Assembly: GCA_934630705.1 (NCBI GenBank)
Contig: CAKTWP010000008.1
Span: 45,845-109,844 of the forward strand
DNA from: an uncultured Clostridia bacterium
GTDB taxonomy: Bacteria; Bacillota; Clostridia; Christensenellales; Aristaeellaceae
Direction: 5' to 3'
DNA length: 64,000 nucleotides
Shown: positions 1 through 8,081 of the stretch, piece after piece
Layout: each line of letters opens with the position of its first letter
Position numbering within the stretch: the stretch's first letter is position 1
Made by a program: the position numbers and the translations under genes
The notes under the pieces: generated by a model
Told to the model about the DNA's origin: nothing
The model's input: the letters and a program-made list of their open reading frames with translations, nothing else
Database searches by the model: none

Positions 1-501
1 GGCATGGACGGCTGGAATGGGGAGGACGACCTGAACGGCGGCGTGGTCATCGAGGACATCAACTTTGACGGCTTCCCCGATCTGGCGGTTACGTATTTCA
101 TCGGCGCCACCAACAGCGCCTGGACGTTCTTCCTCTGGGACGCGGAAAACCAGCGGTTCACCGCCGATAACGGCGTGTGGAGCTGGCTGAGCAATTATAT
201 GCTGTTTCCCGAAAAAAAGATCGTGTATAACCATCTGCATAACAGCGCTGCGGAAAGCGTGCAGCAGGTTTTCCGCTGGGAAACGGACGAGGAAGGACAG
301 CCCCGGCTGCGGCTGATTCGCGAGGTGGAAATCGCCGGGGATCCGGAAAACACCGAAGTGTATTACCTGATCGAGCGGGTGCCGGATCTGGAATATGGCA
401 ACCTGAAGGAAAGCTATCGCAAGGCGTATTCCGCGGCGGAAATCATGAACGGCACCGCTGTTTACGACGCGGCGACGGAACGGCTCTGGGCGGGGCTGTG
501 A
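1..501 (+). CDS. FG-GAP/VCBS-like secreted protein, C-terminal part
   Basis: The reading frame is open from the first base of the window, so the start lies upstream and only the last 166 residues are present. The segment VIEDINFDGFPDLAV resembles the Asp-rich, calcium-binding loop of FG-GAP/VCBS repeats and of XAC2610-like secreted proteins, where such repeats build beta-propellers. After it come aromatic-rich beta segments (SAWTFFLW, ESVQQVFRW). No signal peptide or anchor can be judged because the N-terminus is missing. It ends at TGA 204 bp before the tRNA operon and has no visible terminator of its own. The family call rests on one motif; the role (extracellular binding or enzyme accessory) is inference. 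Confidence 0.55.
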   Translation, partial: GMDGWNGEDDLNGGVVIEDINFDGFPDLAVTYFIGATNSAWTFFLWDAENQRFTADNGVWSWLSNYMLFPEKKIVYNHLHNSAAESVQQVFRWETDEEGQPRLRLIREVEIAGDPENTEVYYLIERVPDLEYGNLKESYRKAYSAAEIMNGTAVYDAATERLWAGL

Positions 502-613
502 AGCCGCTGAGCGCGCCTGAGCCCGGGGCTGCGGCGGGAGCCTGTCCCGCCGTGCCCGTCGGGACGGGGAAAACGGTTTTTTGCCGGCATGGGAAATAAT
601 TTTTGGAAAAGGC

Positions 614-642
614 TTGACAGAAAACGCATGCTGTGCTAAAAT
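614..642 (+). promoter_or_regulatory. Sigma-A promoter of the tRNA operon
   Basis: A perfect -35 TTGACA (614-619) and a -10 TAAAAT (637-642) are separated by exactly 17 bp. This is followed about 60 bp later by the first tRNA. Transcription should begin near 649. No other good promoter is seen within the cluster, so all eight tRNAs are probably made as one precursor. Confidence 0.85.
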
Positions 643-705
643 CTATCCTTGTCAGCAGGGATGATTCTGATCGAATCCAAACCTCGACGACTGCTTTGCG
701 GCAAT

Positions 706-782
<77 letters not shown>

Positions 783-793
783 ATCCGCTTATG

Positions 794-870
794 GTGGGTG
801 TAGTTCAGCTGGTTAGAGCGCCAGATTGTGGCTCTGGAGGTCGTGGGTTCGAATCCCACCACCCACCCCA
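794..870 (+). tRNA. tRNA-His (anticodon GTG)
   Basis: Acceptor GTGGGTG pairs with CACCCAC. The genome has G at 793 opposite discriminator C867, which is the encoded extra G(-1) identity pair of tRNA-His, so the mature RNA probably starts at 793. Anticodon GTG; CCA encoded at 868-870. Confidence 0.97.
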
Positions 871-886
871 TTTTCGGACCATACGT

Positions 887-961
887 TGGGGTGTAGCCAA
901 GCGGTAAGGCAAGGGACTTTGACTCCCTCATTCGTAGGTTCGATCCCTGCCACCCCAGCCA
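887..961 (+). tRNA. tRNA-Gln (anticodon TTG)
   Basis: Acceptor TGGGGTG pairs with CACCCCA. The anticodon arm GGGAC-TTTGACTCCC gives TTG. The U1-A72 start of the acceptor is typical of tRNA-Gln. CCA is encoded at 959-961. Confidence 0.97.
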
Positions 962-965
962 CCTT

Positions 966-1041
966 GACCCATTAGCTCAGGCGGTAGAGCACTTGACTTT
1001 TAATCAAGGTGTCCGGGGTTCGAATCCCCGATGGGTCACCA
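966..1041 (+). tRNA. tRNA-Lys (anticodon TTT)
   Basis: Acceptor GACCCAT pairs with ATGGGTC. The anticodon loop CTTTTAA gives TTT. CCA is encoded at 1039-1041, only 4 nt after the tRNA-Gln. A second lysine tRNA with anticodon CTT closes the cluster. Confidence 0.97.
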
Positions 1042-1083
1042 TCCCTTAGGGGAATTAAAAGCGGGGCTGCGCCGCCGCACCAT

Positions 1084-1167
1084 GCGGGCGTGGCGGAATG
1101 GCAGACGCACCAGATTTAGGATCTGGCGCCGAGAGGCGTAAGAGTTCAAGTCTCTTCGTCCGCACCA
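1084..1167 (+). tRNA. tRNA-Leu (anticodon TAG)
   Basis: An 84-nt class II tRNA. The anticodon stem CCAGA/TCTGG encloses TTTAGGA (anticodon TAG). The long variable arm is GCGCCGAGAGGCGT. Acceptor GCGGGCG pairs with CGTCCGC, including a G-T wobble. CCA is encoded at 1165-1167. Confidence 0.97.
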
Positions 1168-1187
1168 TCTTTGGAACCCCTTTTTCT

Positions 1188-1263
1188 GCGGTAGTAGCTC
1201 AGTTGGTAGAGCGCCACCTTGCCAAGGTGGAGGTCGCGAGTCCGAGCCTCGTCTACCGCTCCA
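1188..1263 (+). tRNA. tRNA-Gly (anticodon GCC)
   Basis: Acceptor GCGGTAG pairs with CTACCGC. The anticodon stem CCACC/GGTGG has loop TTGCCAA, anticodon GCC. The T loop reads GAGTCCGAGCC, slightly off the usual GTTCGA. CCA is encoded at 1261-1263. Confidence 0.96.
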
Positions 1264-1266
1264 ATT

Positions 1267-1340
1267 GCGGGTGTAGCTCAATGGCAGAGCTCCAGCCTTC
1301 CAAGCTGGCTACGTGGGTTCGATTCCCATCACCCGCTCCA
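1267..1340 (+). tRNA. tRNA-Gly (anticodon TCC)
   Basis: Acceptor GCGGGTG pairs with CACCCGC. The anticodon stem CCAGC/GCTGG has loop CTTCCAA, anticodon TCC. CCA is encoded at 1338-1340. It follows the GCC isoacceptor by 3 nt, so together they read all four glycine codons. Confidence 0.97.
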
Positions 1341-1376
1341 GCTTGGGTGGAGCCCTCCGCAAGCTCCTCCCCTTAT

Positions 1377-1452
1377 GCGCCATTAGCTCAGTTGGTAGAG
1401 CACCTGACTCTTAATCAGGGTGTCCCGGGTTCGAGTCCCTGATGGCGCACCA
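1377..1452 (+). tRNA. tRNA-Lys (anticodon CTT)
   Basis: Acceptor GCGCCAT pairs with ATGGCGC. The anticodon stem CCTGA/TCAGG has loop CTCTTAA, anticodon CTT. CCA is encoded at 1450-1452. It is the last tRNA and is followed at once by the operon terminator. A dedicated AAG reader fits a GC-rich genome. Confidence 0.97.
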
Positions 1453-1455
1453 TTG

Positions 1456-1480
1456 GCCGTCTCAAGCGAGACGGCTTTTT
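1456..1480 (+). terminator. Rho-independent terminator of the tRNA operon
   Basis: An 8-bp perfect stem GCCGTCTC/GAGACGGC with loop AAGC is followed by TTTTTC. It starts 3 nt after the last tRNA. Confidence 0.93.
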
Positions 1481-1589
1481 CATTTCTAAAAGGTTTCTCG
1501 GGGTTGACGAGATTCAAACCGGCCTTTCGCTGCCAAAACGCTGCGAATCGCCCTGCGCTGCGCCTGCGGGCGCATGAAAGGAGCCGCGC

Positions 1590-2150
1590 ATGAATATCAC
1601 CGTGTATCTGGGGGCGAACCCGGGCAACGACCCCGCGCTGCTGACGGCGGTGCGCGCGCTGGGCGCGTGGATCGGCCAAAGCGGCCATGATCTGGTTTAC
1701 GGCGGCTCCCGGGCCGGGCTGATGGGCGAAATTGCCGAAAGCGTGCTGGCGGCGGGAGGGAAGGTCACCGGCGTGGAGCCCGGCTTTTTCATCGAGGCCG
1801 AGCTGCAGCATGACGGGCTCACAGAGCTGATCGTCACCGAAACCATGGCCCAGCGCAAGGCGAAAATGATCGAGCTGGGCGACGCGTTCATCGCGTTCCC
1901 CGGCGGCACAGGCACCCTGGAGGAGATTGCGGAGATTATGTCCATGGTATCTCTGGGCCATCTGCATGCCCCCTGTATTCTCTATAATCTGAACGGCTAT
2001 TACGACGGCCTGCGGCAGCTGCTGGATCGGATGATCGAAAAGGGCCTGTCCTCCGAACAGCGGCAGGCGGGCATCCATTTCGCGGATTCGCTGGCCCAGA
2101 TTCAGACGCTGCTGGGGGATGCGGAAACCGTTGCCCGGAGGGATCATTGA
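1590..2150 (+). CDS. LOG-family protein (TIGR00730, lysine-decarboxylase-like Rossmann fold)
   Basis: A 186-residue cytoplasmic protein of the LOG family. Characterised members cleave ribose 5-phosphate from nucleoside monophosphates (phosphoribohydrolase, first known from cytokinin activation). The family signature is visible: GGSRAGLMG at residues 38-46, an Arg-rich MAQRKAKM helix at 86-93 and the nucleotide-binding motif PGGTGTLEE at 104-112. The length is typical. The start is supported by an AAAGGAG box 6 nt upstream. It stands alone between the tRNA terminator and a hairpin at 2192. Substrate is not predictable from sequence; a role in purine nucleotide salvage is inference. Confidence 0.9.
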   Translation: MNITVYLGANPGNDPALLTAVRALGAWIGQSGHDLVYGGSRAGLMGEIAESVLAAGGKVTGVEPGFFIEAELQHDGLTELIVTETMAQRKAKMIELGDAFIAFPGGTGTLEEIAEIMSMVSLGHLHAPCILYNLNGYYDGLRQLLDRMIEKGLSSEQRQAGIHFADSLAQIQTLLGDAETVARRDH

Positions 2151-2191
2151 TCCGCTGTCCGGATGCGTGGACAGCGTGGATAAAGACCGAA

Positions 2192-2230
2192 AACAGCCGC
2201 AGGGGGTTGCGCCGCCGCGGCTGTTCTTGT
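2192..2230 (+). terminator. Terminator after the LOG-family gene
   Basis: AACAGCCGC (2192-2200) pairs perfectly with GCGGCTGTT (2217-2225) across a 16-nt loop and is followed by the short T-rich tract CTTGT. It lies 41 nt after the LOG stop codon. The T tract is weak, so efficiency is uncertain. Confidence 0.65.
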
Positions 2231-2255
2231 GTTTCAGGGGATTGTATGATAAGAT
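2227..2255 (+). promoter_or_regulatory. Possible promoter of the MazG-like gene
   Basis: TTGTGT (2227-2232) and TAAGAT (2250-2255) lie 17 bp apart, 36 bp before the chosen start codon. The match to consensus is moderate. Confidence 0.35.
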
Positions 2256-2291
2256 GAGATGAATTCGCGGAATGGGATGGAGGAACCTGAC

Positions 2292-2627
2292 ATGACGGTG
2301 AATGAATATCAGGCATTGGCGATGACCACCTTAAACCCCCGGCTGACGAAAAAGGACGTGCTGGTCAATAGTGTAATGGGCTTGTGCGGCGAGGCCGGGG
2401 AAGCGATTGACATCGTGAAAAAATGGATGGCCCAGGGTCACGCATTGGATAAGGAGCATCTGGCAAAGGAGCTTGGCGATATTGCCTGGTATCTGGCGGA
2501 AGCGGCCACGGCGTTAGACCTGCCGCTGGAATCCGTTTTTCAGGCGAATCTGGATAAGCTGAAGAAAAGATACCCCGATGGATTTGACACGACGAAATCG
2601 CAGGCGCGGTTAAAGGGAGATCTGTAA
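2292..2627 (+). CDS. MazG-like nucleotide pyrophosphohydrolase
   Basis: A small all-alpha NTP pyrophosphohydrolase of the MazG/dUTPase superfamily, 111 residues. The metal-binding pattern is visible as GEAGEAID (Glu34, Glu37) followed by ELGDIAWYLAE (Glu60, Asp63). This is the ExxE...ExxD arrangement that holds the magnesium ions. Such single-domain proteins hydrolyse non-canonical or excess nucleoside triphosphates. The frame is open further upstream, but ATG 2292 is preferred because it has a GGAGG box 8 nt before it. It is followed 59 bp later by the MmcQ/YjbR gene on the same strand, possibly in one transcript. Confidence 0.85.
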   Translation: MTVNEYQALAMTTLNPRLTKKDVLVNSVMGLCGEAGEAIDIVKKWMAQGHALDKEHLAKELGDIAWYLAEAATALDLPLESVFQANLDKLKKRYPDGFDTTKSQARLKGDL

Positions 2628-2686
2628 TCCCTGCTGGGGAGAATGGATGCGGGTGCTTGATGAATCGACCAGAGAAGAGGAAAGCC

Positions 2687-3046
2687 ATGAAATACGAATG
2701 GATGGATGCGTATCTATTGGGAAAGAAGGGCGTTCGGAAGGATTTCAAGGCGGAATGGAATTGGCAGCGCTATATGATCGCGGATAAAATGTTCGCGGCT
2801 GTGTGCTATGATGACCAGAACCGTCCGGTGCTGATTACCCTGAAGCTGGAGCCCGCTGAGGGCGATTTGCTGCGCCGGCTCCACGAGGACATCATTCCGG
2901 GCTATTATATGAATAAAATTCATTGGAATTCCGTCAAGGTGGACGGCAATATCTCCGACGATATGCTCAAGGTGCTGCTGGATAAATCCTATGCGCTGGT
3001 GCTTCAGGGGTTCAGCAAGAAAAAGCAGGCGGAAATCCTGCAATAA
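2687..3046 (+). CDS. MmcQ/YjbR family protein
   Basis: 119 residues with the signature of the MmcQ/YjbR family (CyaY-like fold, putative double-wing DNA-binding motif). The C-terminal stretch MNKIHWNSVKVDG followed by DDMLKVLLDKSYALV is the most conserved part of this family. The N-terminal half, with a YDDQNRPVLITLK beta strand, also fits. An upstream in-frame ATG at 2657 exists, but 2687 has the better GAAGAGG ribosome site. Molecular function of the family is poorly established. It ends at a strong bidirectional terminator shared with the convergent XRE gene. Confidence 0.85.
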   Translation: MKYEWMDAYLLGKKGVRKDFKAEWNWQRYMIADKMFAAVCYDDQNRPVLITLKLEPAEGDLLRRLHEDIIPGYYMNKIHWNSVKVDGNISDDMLKVLLDKSYALVLQGFSKKKQAEILQ

Positions 3047-3112
3047 GCCACAGCCGTCCCCTGGCAGGACGCATGCATCTCCCCGATGCGTTTGCCGCTT
3101 TACAGTTCATAT

Positions 3113-3151
3113 AAAAAGCCTCCCCGGCATGGCAGCCCGGGGAGGCTTTTT
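3113..3151. terminator. Bidirectional terminator between convergent genes
   Basis: AAAAAGCCTCCCCGG (3113-3127) is mirrored by CCGGGGAGGCTTTTT (3137-3151). There is an A run before the stem and a T run after it, so it can stop transcripts from both the MmcQ gene (+) and the XRE gene (-). Confidence 0.93.
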
Positions 3152-3186
3152 ACGTGATGTATCCGCCAACCCGGATCATCGCCGGC

Positions 3187-3663
3187 TCATTGCGCGGAGG
3201 ACGGGGCCTGCGCCTCATCCGCCGCCTGCTTCCAGTGGTTCAGCTTGGGCAGAAGCCCTTCCATGTAGGCCCGCACCTGCGCCGGGGGAAAGGCGTCAGA
3301 GGCCATATGCTGGGCGCAGAAGTCGATCAGCGCGTCCATGGTTTTGTAGGCGAACGCCCCGTCCGCATAGCACCATTTGCAGTATTCCTCGTTCAGCGCT
3401 CCGTCCGGCTCCCGGCTGATGTTTTCGTCCTCCAGGGGCATGCCGCAGCATTGGCAGATCAGCTGCCGGGGCGCGCCCAGGAGCGTGTTGATCGATACGT
3501 CGAACAGCCGGGACAGCAGCTTCAGCATGTCCGTATTGGGAACGGTTTCTCCCATTTCCCAACGGGAAACCGCCTGCCGGGTCACAAACACCTTTTCCGC
3601 CAGCGCATCCTGGGAAAGCCCGGCCTTGCGCCGCAGCGACAGGATTACGTCTTTCGTTTCCAT
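3187..3663 (-). CDS. XRE-family regulator with C-terminal zinc ribbon
   Basis: 158 residues. The N-terminus (about 5-60) is a Cro/C1-type helix-turn-helix: LRRKAGLSQDALAEKV and VTRQAVSRWEMG. Cysteines at 70, 72, 73, 95 and 98 (CQCCGMPL and EYCKWCYADGAF) match the putative zinc ribbon often attached to such regulators in Clostridia. The longer open frame would start at 3717; the METKDV start at 3663 is chosen because a GAGGTG box lies 6 nt upstream and the promoter (3682-3710) lies beyond it. Targets cannot be predicted. A redox or metal-sensing role through the cysteines is inference. Confidence 0.85.
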   Translation of the reverse strand: METKDVILSLRRKAGLSQDALAEKVFVTRQAVSRWEMGETVPNTDMLKLLSRLFDVSINTLLGAPRQLICQCCGMPLEDENISREPDGALNEEYCKWCYADGAFAYKTMDALIDFCAQHMASDAFPPAQVRAYMEGLLPKLNHWKQAADEAQAPSSAQ

Positions 3664-3681
3664 GGGTATCACCTCGATTGG

Positions 3682-3710
3682 ATTATAGCATGCTGTTTCC
3701 CATGACGCAA
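3682..3710 (-). promoter_or_regulatory. Promoter of the XRE gene
   Basis: Reading the minus strand, TTGCGT (3710-3705) and TATAAT (3687-3682) are 17 bp apart, 18 bp before the ATG. The short leader leaves room for an autoregulatory operator, but no clear inverted repeat is seen. Confidence 0.8.
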
Positions 3711-3795
3711 GCAACACGCCGTTGCGGCGCGGCCTGCGGAAAATGCGCTTCCGATCATCTGCATCGGAAAACCCCTTTGTTTCTCCTGCCGCCCC

Positions 3796-6700
3796 TTAAA
3801 GCAGAATATCCTCCTGCGTGCGCAGGGCGAACAGGTGCATCTGCGCCACGGGCTGCCCGGTGATCTGCGCCAGCGCTTTGGCATACCAGGAAAGCTGCAG
3901 GCTGTAGCGCTGCCGCAGGGTATCCCCGTCCGCCCGATCCGTTTTGTAATCCACCAGCACCCATTGCCCGTTTTCCAGAAAGCACAGGTCGATCACGCCT
4001 TGAATCAGCGTTTCGCCGGGGCCGCGCAGGTTGAAGGCCCACTCCCGGTGTACCTCCGGCGCGCGAAGCGCCCGCTGCCCCAGCTCCGATGCAAAGAAGC
4101 CCCGCAGCCAGTCCAGCCGGATGGCCTGCCGTTCCGCCGGGGACAGCAGCCCCCGCCGGGCCAGGGCGTCCAGCGCGCCCCGAAAATCCCCCTGCCGCAC
4201 CAGTTCGTAATCCATCAGCCCCAGCACCCGGTGGGTCACGGTGCCCCGCTGGGCCGCGGTCAGGCGCGTATCCGCCAGGAAAACGGGCAGGGGCGCATCC
4301 TCCGGGGGCATGCGCTTGTCTGCCGGGGATTCCCATTCGTCCGTCTCCTCCCGCAGATGCTTGGCAATGGCCGAAACCGAGGTTTTCAGCGGCGGCTGGG
4401 GCAGATTTTCCCGGCTGAGCCGGGCGGCCACCTTTGCATCCGCTTCCCCGGAGAGCAGCGGCGGGGGGGCGATCAGCTGCTCCGGCGCGGATATATCCAG
4501 CTGCGCTGCGGGCTGCAATTGCAGCTGCCAAAGGCTGCCATTTTCCGCCATGAACTGCCCTTCCCGTATGCCGCCCAGGCTTTCCATCACCCAGTCCAGC
4601 ATGCAGCCGGCAGCGCCCGCGGCGTAGGCCGAGGCGGGCCGCGCCCATTTCCGGGCTTCCTGCTCCAGCCGCCGGGGCGATCCCAGCAGAATCAGCCGCT
4701 CCCGCGCCCGGGTCATGCCCACGTAAAGCAGCCGCGCTTCCTCCGCCCGCGCTTCCTTTTCGCCCACGCCCCGCAGCGCCTGCATGGCGCAGGGATCCCG
4801 GGATACGCGCAGCTCGGCGTTGATATATTTCAGGGCCATGCCGTGCTGGGCGTGCAGCCGCAAAAGGCTCTCCTCCCGCCCCTTGCGGAAGGGCCGCGCC
4901 AGCTCCAGCAGGAATACCACCGGAAATTCCAGCCCCTTGGATTTGTGCATGGTGAGGATGCGCACCACATCCTCGTTTTCCCCCAATGTCTTGGCGGCCT
5001 TCCCGTCGTCGCTGCCATGGAGCCGGCCCATTTCCCGCAGAAACGCGCTGAGCCCCTCCCTGGCGGCCTCGCCCTGGGCCCGCTCTGCCAGCAGGCGCAG
5101 ATTGGCCTGACGCAGCTCGCCGTCCTCCAAGGCACCGGCGCGCATGTATAGCCCGCTCTCTGCCAGCACCCGCCAAACCAGCGCGTCCACCGGCAGATTC
5201 CGGCTCAGAAACCGCCAGCGCCCCAGCAGCGCCCAGGCGGCGCGGGCCTTGTCCGCCAGCGGCTCCTGCCGGTCCAGCAGCGCCTGAAACGCCTGATGAA
5301 AGGGGACGCCCGGCGCGCGGTTCACCAGCCTGATCCGGGCCAGCTCCTCCTCTGAAAAGCCAAAGCAGGGGCATCGCAGGGTGGAAAGCAGGGGCACATC
5401 CTGCAGCGGATTATCAATCACCCGCAGGATGTTCAGCAAATCCGCCACCTCGGGCAGCTGGAAAAACTGTGCGTCCGCATCGCTGTAAACGGGGATGCCT
5501 GCCCGCTGGAGCACCTGAGCGATATAAGGCGCCCGGCCGGAGGCATAGCGCAGCAGCAGCGCGATGTCCCGGAACCGCACAGGGCGGGTGCCGGCGCCGT
5601 CCCGGACGGTGGCGGTGCGCATCAGCTCCTTGATTCGCTTTGCCACGAAGGCGGCCTCGTATTGGTAGCCGCGGGTCAGCTCGCCGCCTTCGCCGTCCTC
5701 ATCGGCCTGGGCGGTCATCAGATGGATTTCCACCGCCGCGCCCAGGGGCTGATTGCCGCCGGGCCGCAGCATGGCCGCCTCGTCATAGGCAATCTCCGTT
5801 TCCTTTTCCCGCATGGCATGGGAAAACACCTGATTCACCGCCTGAAGCACGTTGGCATCCGAGCGGAAATTCTGCTGCAGCAGAATCTTGCGGTAGGGCG
5901 CGTCCGGGGCAAGGGAATATGCCTGATACTTGCGCAGAAACAGGGTGGGATCCGCCAGCCGGAAGCGATAAATGCTCTGCTTCACATCGCCGACCATGAA
6001 CAGCAGGTTCTTCTGCCCCTGATGCAGGGCCTGCAAAATGGCCTCCTGAATGCCGGACACATCCTGATACTCATCGATAAACAGCGCGTCAAAGTGCCCG
6101 GCCACCTGGGCGCGTACGTCCGGATGGGCCAGGGCCTTGAGGGTGAGATGCTCCAGATCGCTGTAATCCAGATAGTTTTTCTGCTGCTTGAGGGCAAAAT
6201 AGCGCGCATGCAGCCGCCGGGCCAGGGCACACAGGGCGCGCAGGGGCGGAAGGGTGTGGCGCAGGTCCTGCCGGGCCTTGTCCACATCCTCCGGCAGCAG
6301 CGCCCGGGCGGCGGTGATTCGCTTTTTCCATTCCTCCCGCAGGGCCTTGTATTCCTCCGCCGCCTCCGGGCTTTCCTCCGGCGCGGCGCGTTTGGTGCTC
6401 AGCCGGGCGAAGGCGGATTTGCCCCCTGTCAGCTCCCCGGTCCGGGACAGGGAAAGCAGGCTGTCGGTGAGCGCCTTGTCCGAATCGAAGGTGGAGGCGT
6501 AGCGGGCGGGGCCGTCCCCCTGATGCAGCAGCTTTTCCATGGGCGAAAGCAGCTCCTGGGCCCCGGCCAGCTGATCCTGGCTCAGCTCCTGCAGCAGGGG
6601 AAGCCATGCATCCAGCTGATCCGCCCGCTGGCATTGGGCCTCCGCATAGCCCCAGGGATCCGCCTGGGCCAACAGAAAATCATATAATTGCAGCACCAGC

Positions 6701-7182
6701 GCCGTCACCTGCCCATCCTCAAACTGGGCAAAGAGCGAACGCTCATCCTCCGTGGGCGCGCCATAGGCCGCTTCCAGCACCTCGTCCAGGGCGCGGGTTT
6801 TCAGGGCGGAAAGCTTATCCTCATCCGCGATGCGGCACAGCGGGTCAATCTCCGCCGCCTGAAAATGCTCCCGCAGCACCCGATTGCAAAACACATGCAG
6901 GGTGCAGATGGCGGCCCGGGGAAGCCGCAGGGCCTGACGGCGCAGATGCGCATCCTGGCTGCCCGCTTCATCCAGCCGCCTGCCGATGCGTTCCCGCATT
7001 TCCCCGGCGGCGGCGCGGGTGAAGGTGACGATCAGCATCCGATCGATGCGTCCGCCCTCCCGCAGCAAGGACAGCACCCGCTCCACCAGCACCGCGGTTT
7101 TTCCCGATCCCGCCGCCGCGCTTACCAGCACGCTGTCGTTGCGCGCGTCAATGGCCGCCTGTTGTCCTGCCGTAAACTGCAT
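3796..7182 (-). CDS. addA: ATP-dependent helicase-nuclease AddA
   Basis: 1128 residues of a UvrD-type helicase fused to a RecB-type nuclease, as in AddA, which together with AddB resects double-strand breaks until it meets Chi. Walker A AAAGSGKTA sits at about residues 22-30, Walker B is FIDEYQDV, and a late helicase motif is TMHKSKGLEFPVV. The C-terminal nuclease core has GVIDLCF followed by VLVDYKTD (the D...D-Y-K motif). Length is near the usual 1200. The start at 7182 has AGGAGG 9 nt upstream; the frame opens earlier at 7209. It follows the AlkD-like gene by 42 bp. The addB gene that normally precedes addA is not present here. Confidence 0.93.
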   Translation of the reverse strand: MQFTAGQQAAIDARNDSVLVSAAAGSGKTAVLVERVLSLLREGGRIDRMLIVTFTRAAAGEMRERIGRRLDEAGSQDAHLRRQALRLPRAAICTLHVFCNRVLREHFQAAEIDPLCRIADEDKLSALKTRALDEVLEAAYGAPTEDERSLFAQFEDGQVTALVLQLYDFLLAQADPWGYAEAQCQRADQLDAWLPLLQELSQDQLAGAQELLSPMEKLLHQGDGPARYASTFDSDKALTDSLLSLSRTGELTGGKSAFARLSTKRAAPEESPEAAEEYKALREEWKKRITAARALLPEDVDKARQDLRHTLPPLRALCALARRLHARYFALKQQKNYLDYSDLEHLTLKALAHPDVRAQVAGHFDALFIDEYQDVSGIQEAILQALHQGQKNLLFMVGDVKQSIYRFRLADPTLFLRKYQAYSLAPDAPYRKILLQQNFRSDANVLQAVNQVFSHAMREKETEIAYDEAAMLRPGGNQPLGAAVEIHLMTAQADEDGEGGELTRGYQYEAAFVAKRIKELMRTATVRDGAGTRPVRFRDIALLLRYASGRAPYIAQVLQRAGIPVYSDADAQFFQLPEVADLLNILRVIDNPLQDVPLLSTLRCPCFGFSEEELARIRLVNRAPGVPFHQAFQALLDRQEPLADKARAAWALLGRWRFLSRNLPVDALVWRVLAESGLYMRAGALEDGELRQANLRLLAERAQGEAAREGLSAFLREMGRLHGSDDGKAAKTLGENEDVVRILTMHKSKGLEFPVVFLLELARPFRKGREESLLRLHAQHGMALKYINAELRVSRDPCAMQALRGVGEKEARAEEARLLYVGMTRARERLILLGSPRRLEQEARKWARPASAYAAGAAGCMLDWVMESLGGIREGQFMAENGSLWQLQLQPAAQLDISAPEQLIAPPPLLSGEADAKVAARLSRENLPQPPLKTSVSAIAKHLREETDEWESPADKRMPPEDAPLPVFLADTRLTAAQRGTVTHRVLGLMDYELVRQGDFRGALDALARRGLLSPAERQAIRLDWLRGFFASELGQRALRAPEVHREWAFNLRGPGETLIQGVIDLCFLENGQWVLVDYKTDRADGDTLRQRYSLQLSWYAKALAQITGQPVAQMHLFALRTQEDILL

Positions 7183-7224
7183 TTTGCTGCGCCTCCTGAT
7201 GGAAATCATGAAAGAAACAAAAAA

Positions 7225-7908
7225 TCAGCGGACCTTCAGCGCCCGCAGCACATCCTTTTGCGCCGGAGTAATCCGCCGGCTTTCAATGGCCTTCTGGATG
7301 GCCTTGTTATGGGTCCAGGCCGGGAGCACCCGCTGCTGAAGCAGCGGCAGCGTGGCGTCGTATTGCTTGGCCAGGGCCGTGGCGAAATACCAGGCGATCA
7401 TCATTCGCACGTAATAATCCTGTCCGTCAATAGAAGACACCTGATATAAATATTTCATATGGAACCGTTCGTCCAGGAAATGCCGCATGAGCATGCCGAT
7501 ACCAAAGCGGATGACGTAGGTTTTCCCGGACTGCAGCCATTTTTCGATCTCCGGCAGCAGCCTTTCCGGGGCTTTTTTGAAGGCGGCGGGGTTCATGCAG
7601 TCGCAGGTGGCCCAGTTGTCCACAAGGGGCAAAAACCGGTTCACCGCCGCAAGGCACGCCTCAAAATCCCGGATGCCTTCCAGCAGAAAGGCATGGAGAT
7701 TATTCTCCTCATAAAACGCATGGGGCAGCTGCTGCAAAAAAGCGGCTGCCTCCGGCGTGCCGCGCAGGGCCCGGGCCAGCTGCCGCAGCGCCGGCGTGCG
7801 CACGCCGATCACCGTTTCCCGGGGCACCGTTGGCATCAGGGCGGCGGTAAAATCCCCGTAGGCCGTGTCCTGCAGGGAAAACAGCCGGGCTCGAATGGAT
7901 TCGGGCAT
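7225..7908 (-). CDS. DNA alkylation repair protein, AlkD-like
   Basis: 227 residues resembling AlkD-type DNA glycosylases, built from HEAT-like helical repeats that release N3- and N7-alkylated purines. Recognisable features are the N-terminal GVRTPALRQLARALRG segment, the central WATCDCMNPAAFKK segment and the YYVRMMIAWYFATAL helix typical of this family. A GGAGG box lies 7 nt before ATG. It is the first gene of a two-gene repair operon with addA (42-bp gap) and has its own promoter at 7957-7985. Assignment to the family is firm; the exact lesion specificity is not visible. Confidence 0.9.
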   Translation of the reverse strand: MPESIRARLFSLQDTAYGDFTAALMPTVPRETVIGVRTPALRQLARALRGTPEAAAFLQQLPHAFYEENNLHAFLLEGIRDFEACLAAVNRFLPLVDNWATCDCMNPAAFKKAPERLLPEIEKWLQSGKTYVIRFGIGMLMRHFLDERFHMKYLYQVSSIDGQDYYVRMMIAWYFATALAKQYDATLPLLQQRVLPAWTHNKAIQKAIESRRITPAQKDVLRALKVR

Positions 7909-7956
7909 CCTTTTCCTCCGTGCATCGGGCGTTTCCGCCCGCTTCTGCTATTGCAT

Positions 7957-7985
7957 AGCCTATCCGATTTGCGCCCGTCTGTCAA
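7957..7985 (-). promoter_or_regulatory. Promoter of the alkD-addA operon
   Basis: On the minus strand, a perfect TTGACA (7985-7980) and TAGGCT (7962-7957) are separated by 17 bp, about 50 bp before the start codon. The -10 is imperfect. Confidence 0.6.
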
Positions 7986-8014
7986 GAAAAATCCGGGCAG
8001 AGGCTTTCCTTCAT

Positions 8015-8041
8015 AAAAAACTCCGCTCTCAAAGAGCGGAG
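8015..8041 (-). terminator. Terminator of the AbrB-like gene
   Basis: CTCCGCTCT and AGAGCGGAG form a 9-bp stem with a 3-nt loop. On the minus strand it is followed by six T residues. It lies 40 bp after the AbrB-like stop codon. Confidence 0.92.
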
Positions 8042-8081
8042 CTTCGGCTTCGATGCATAGCTGCGCCCGGCGGCGCATAGG

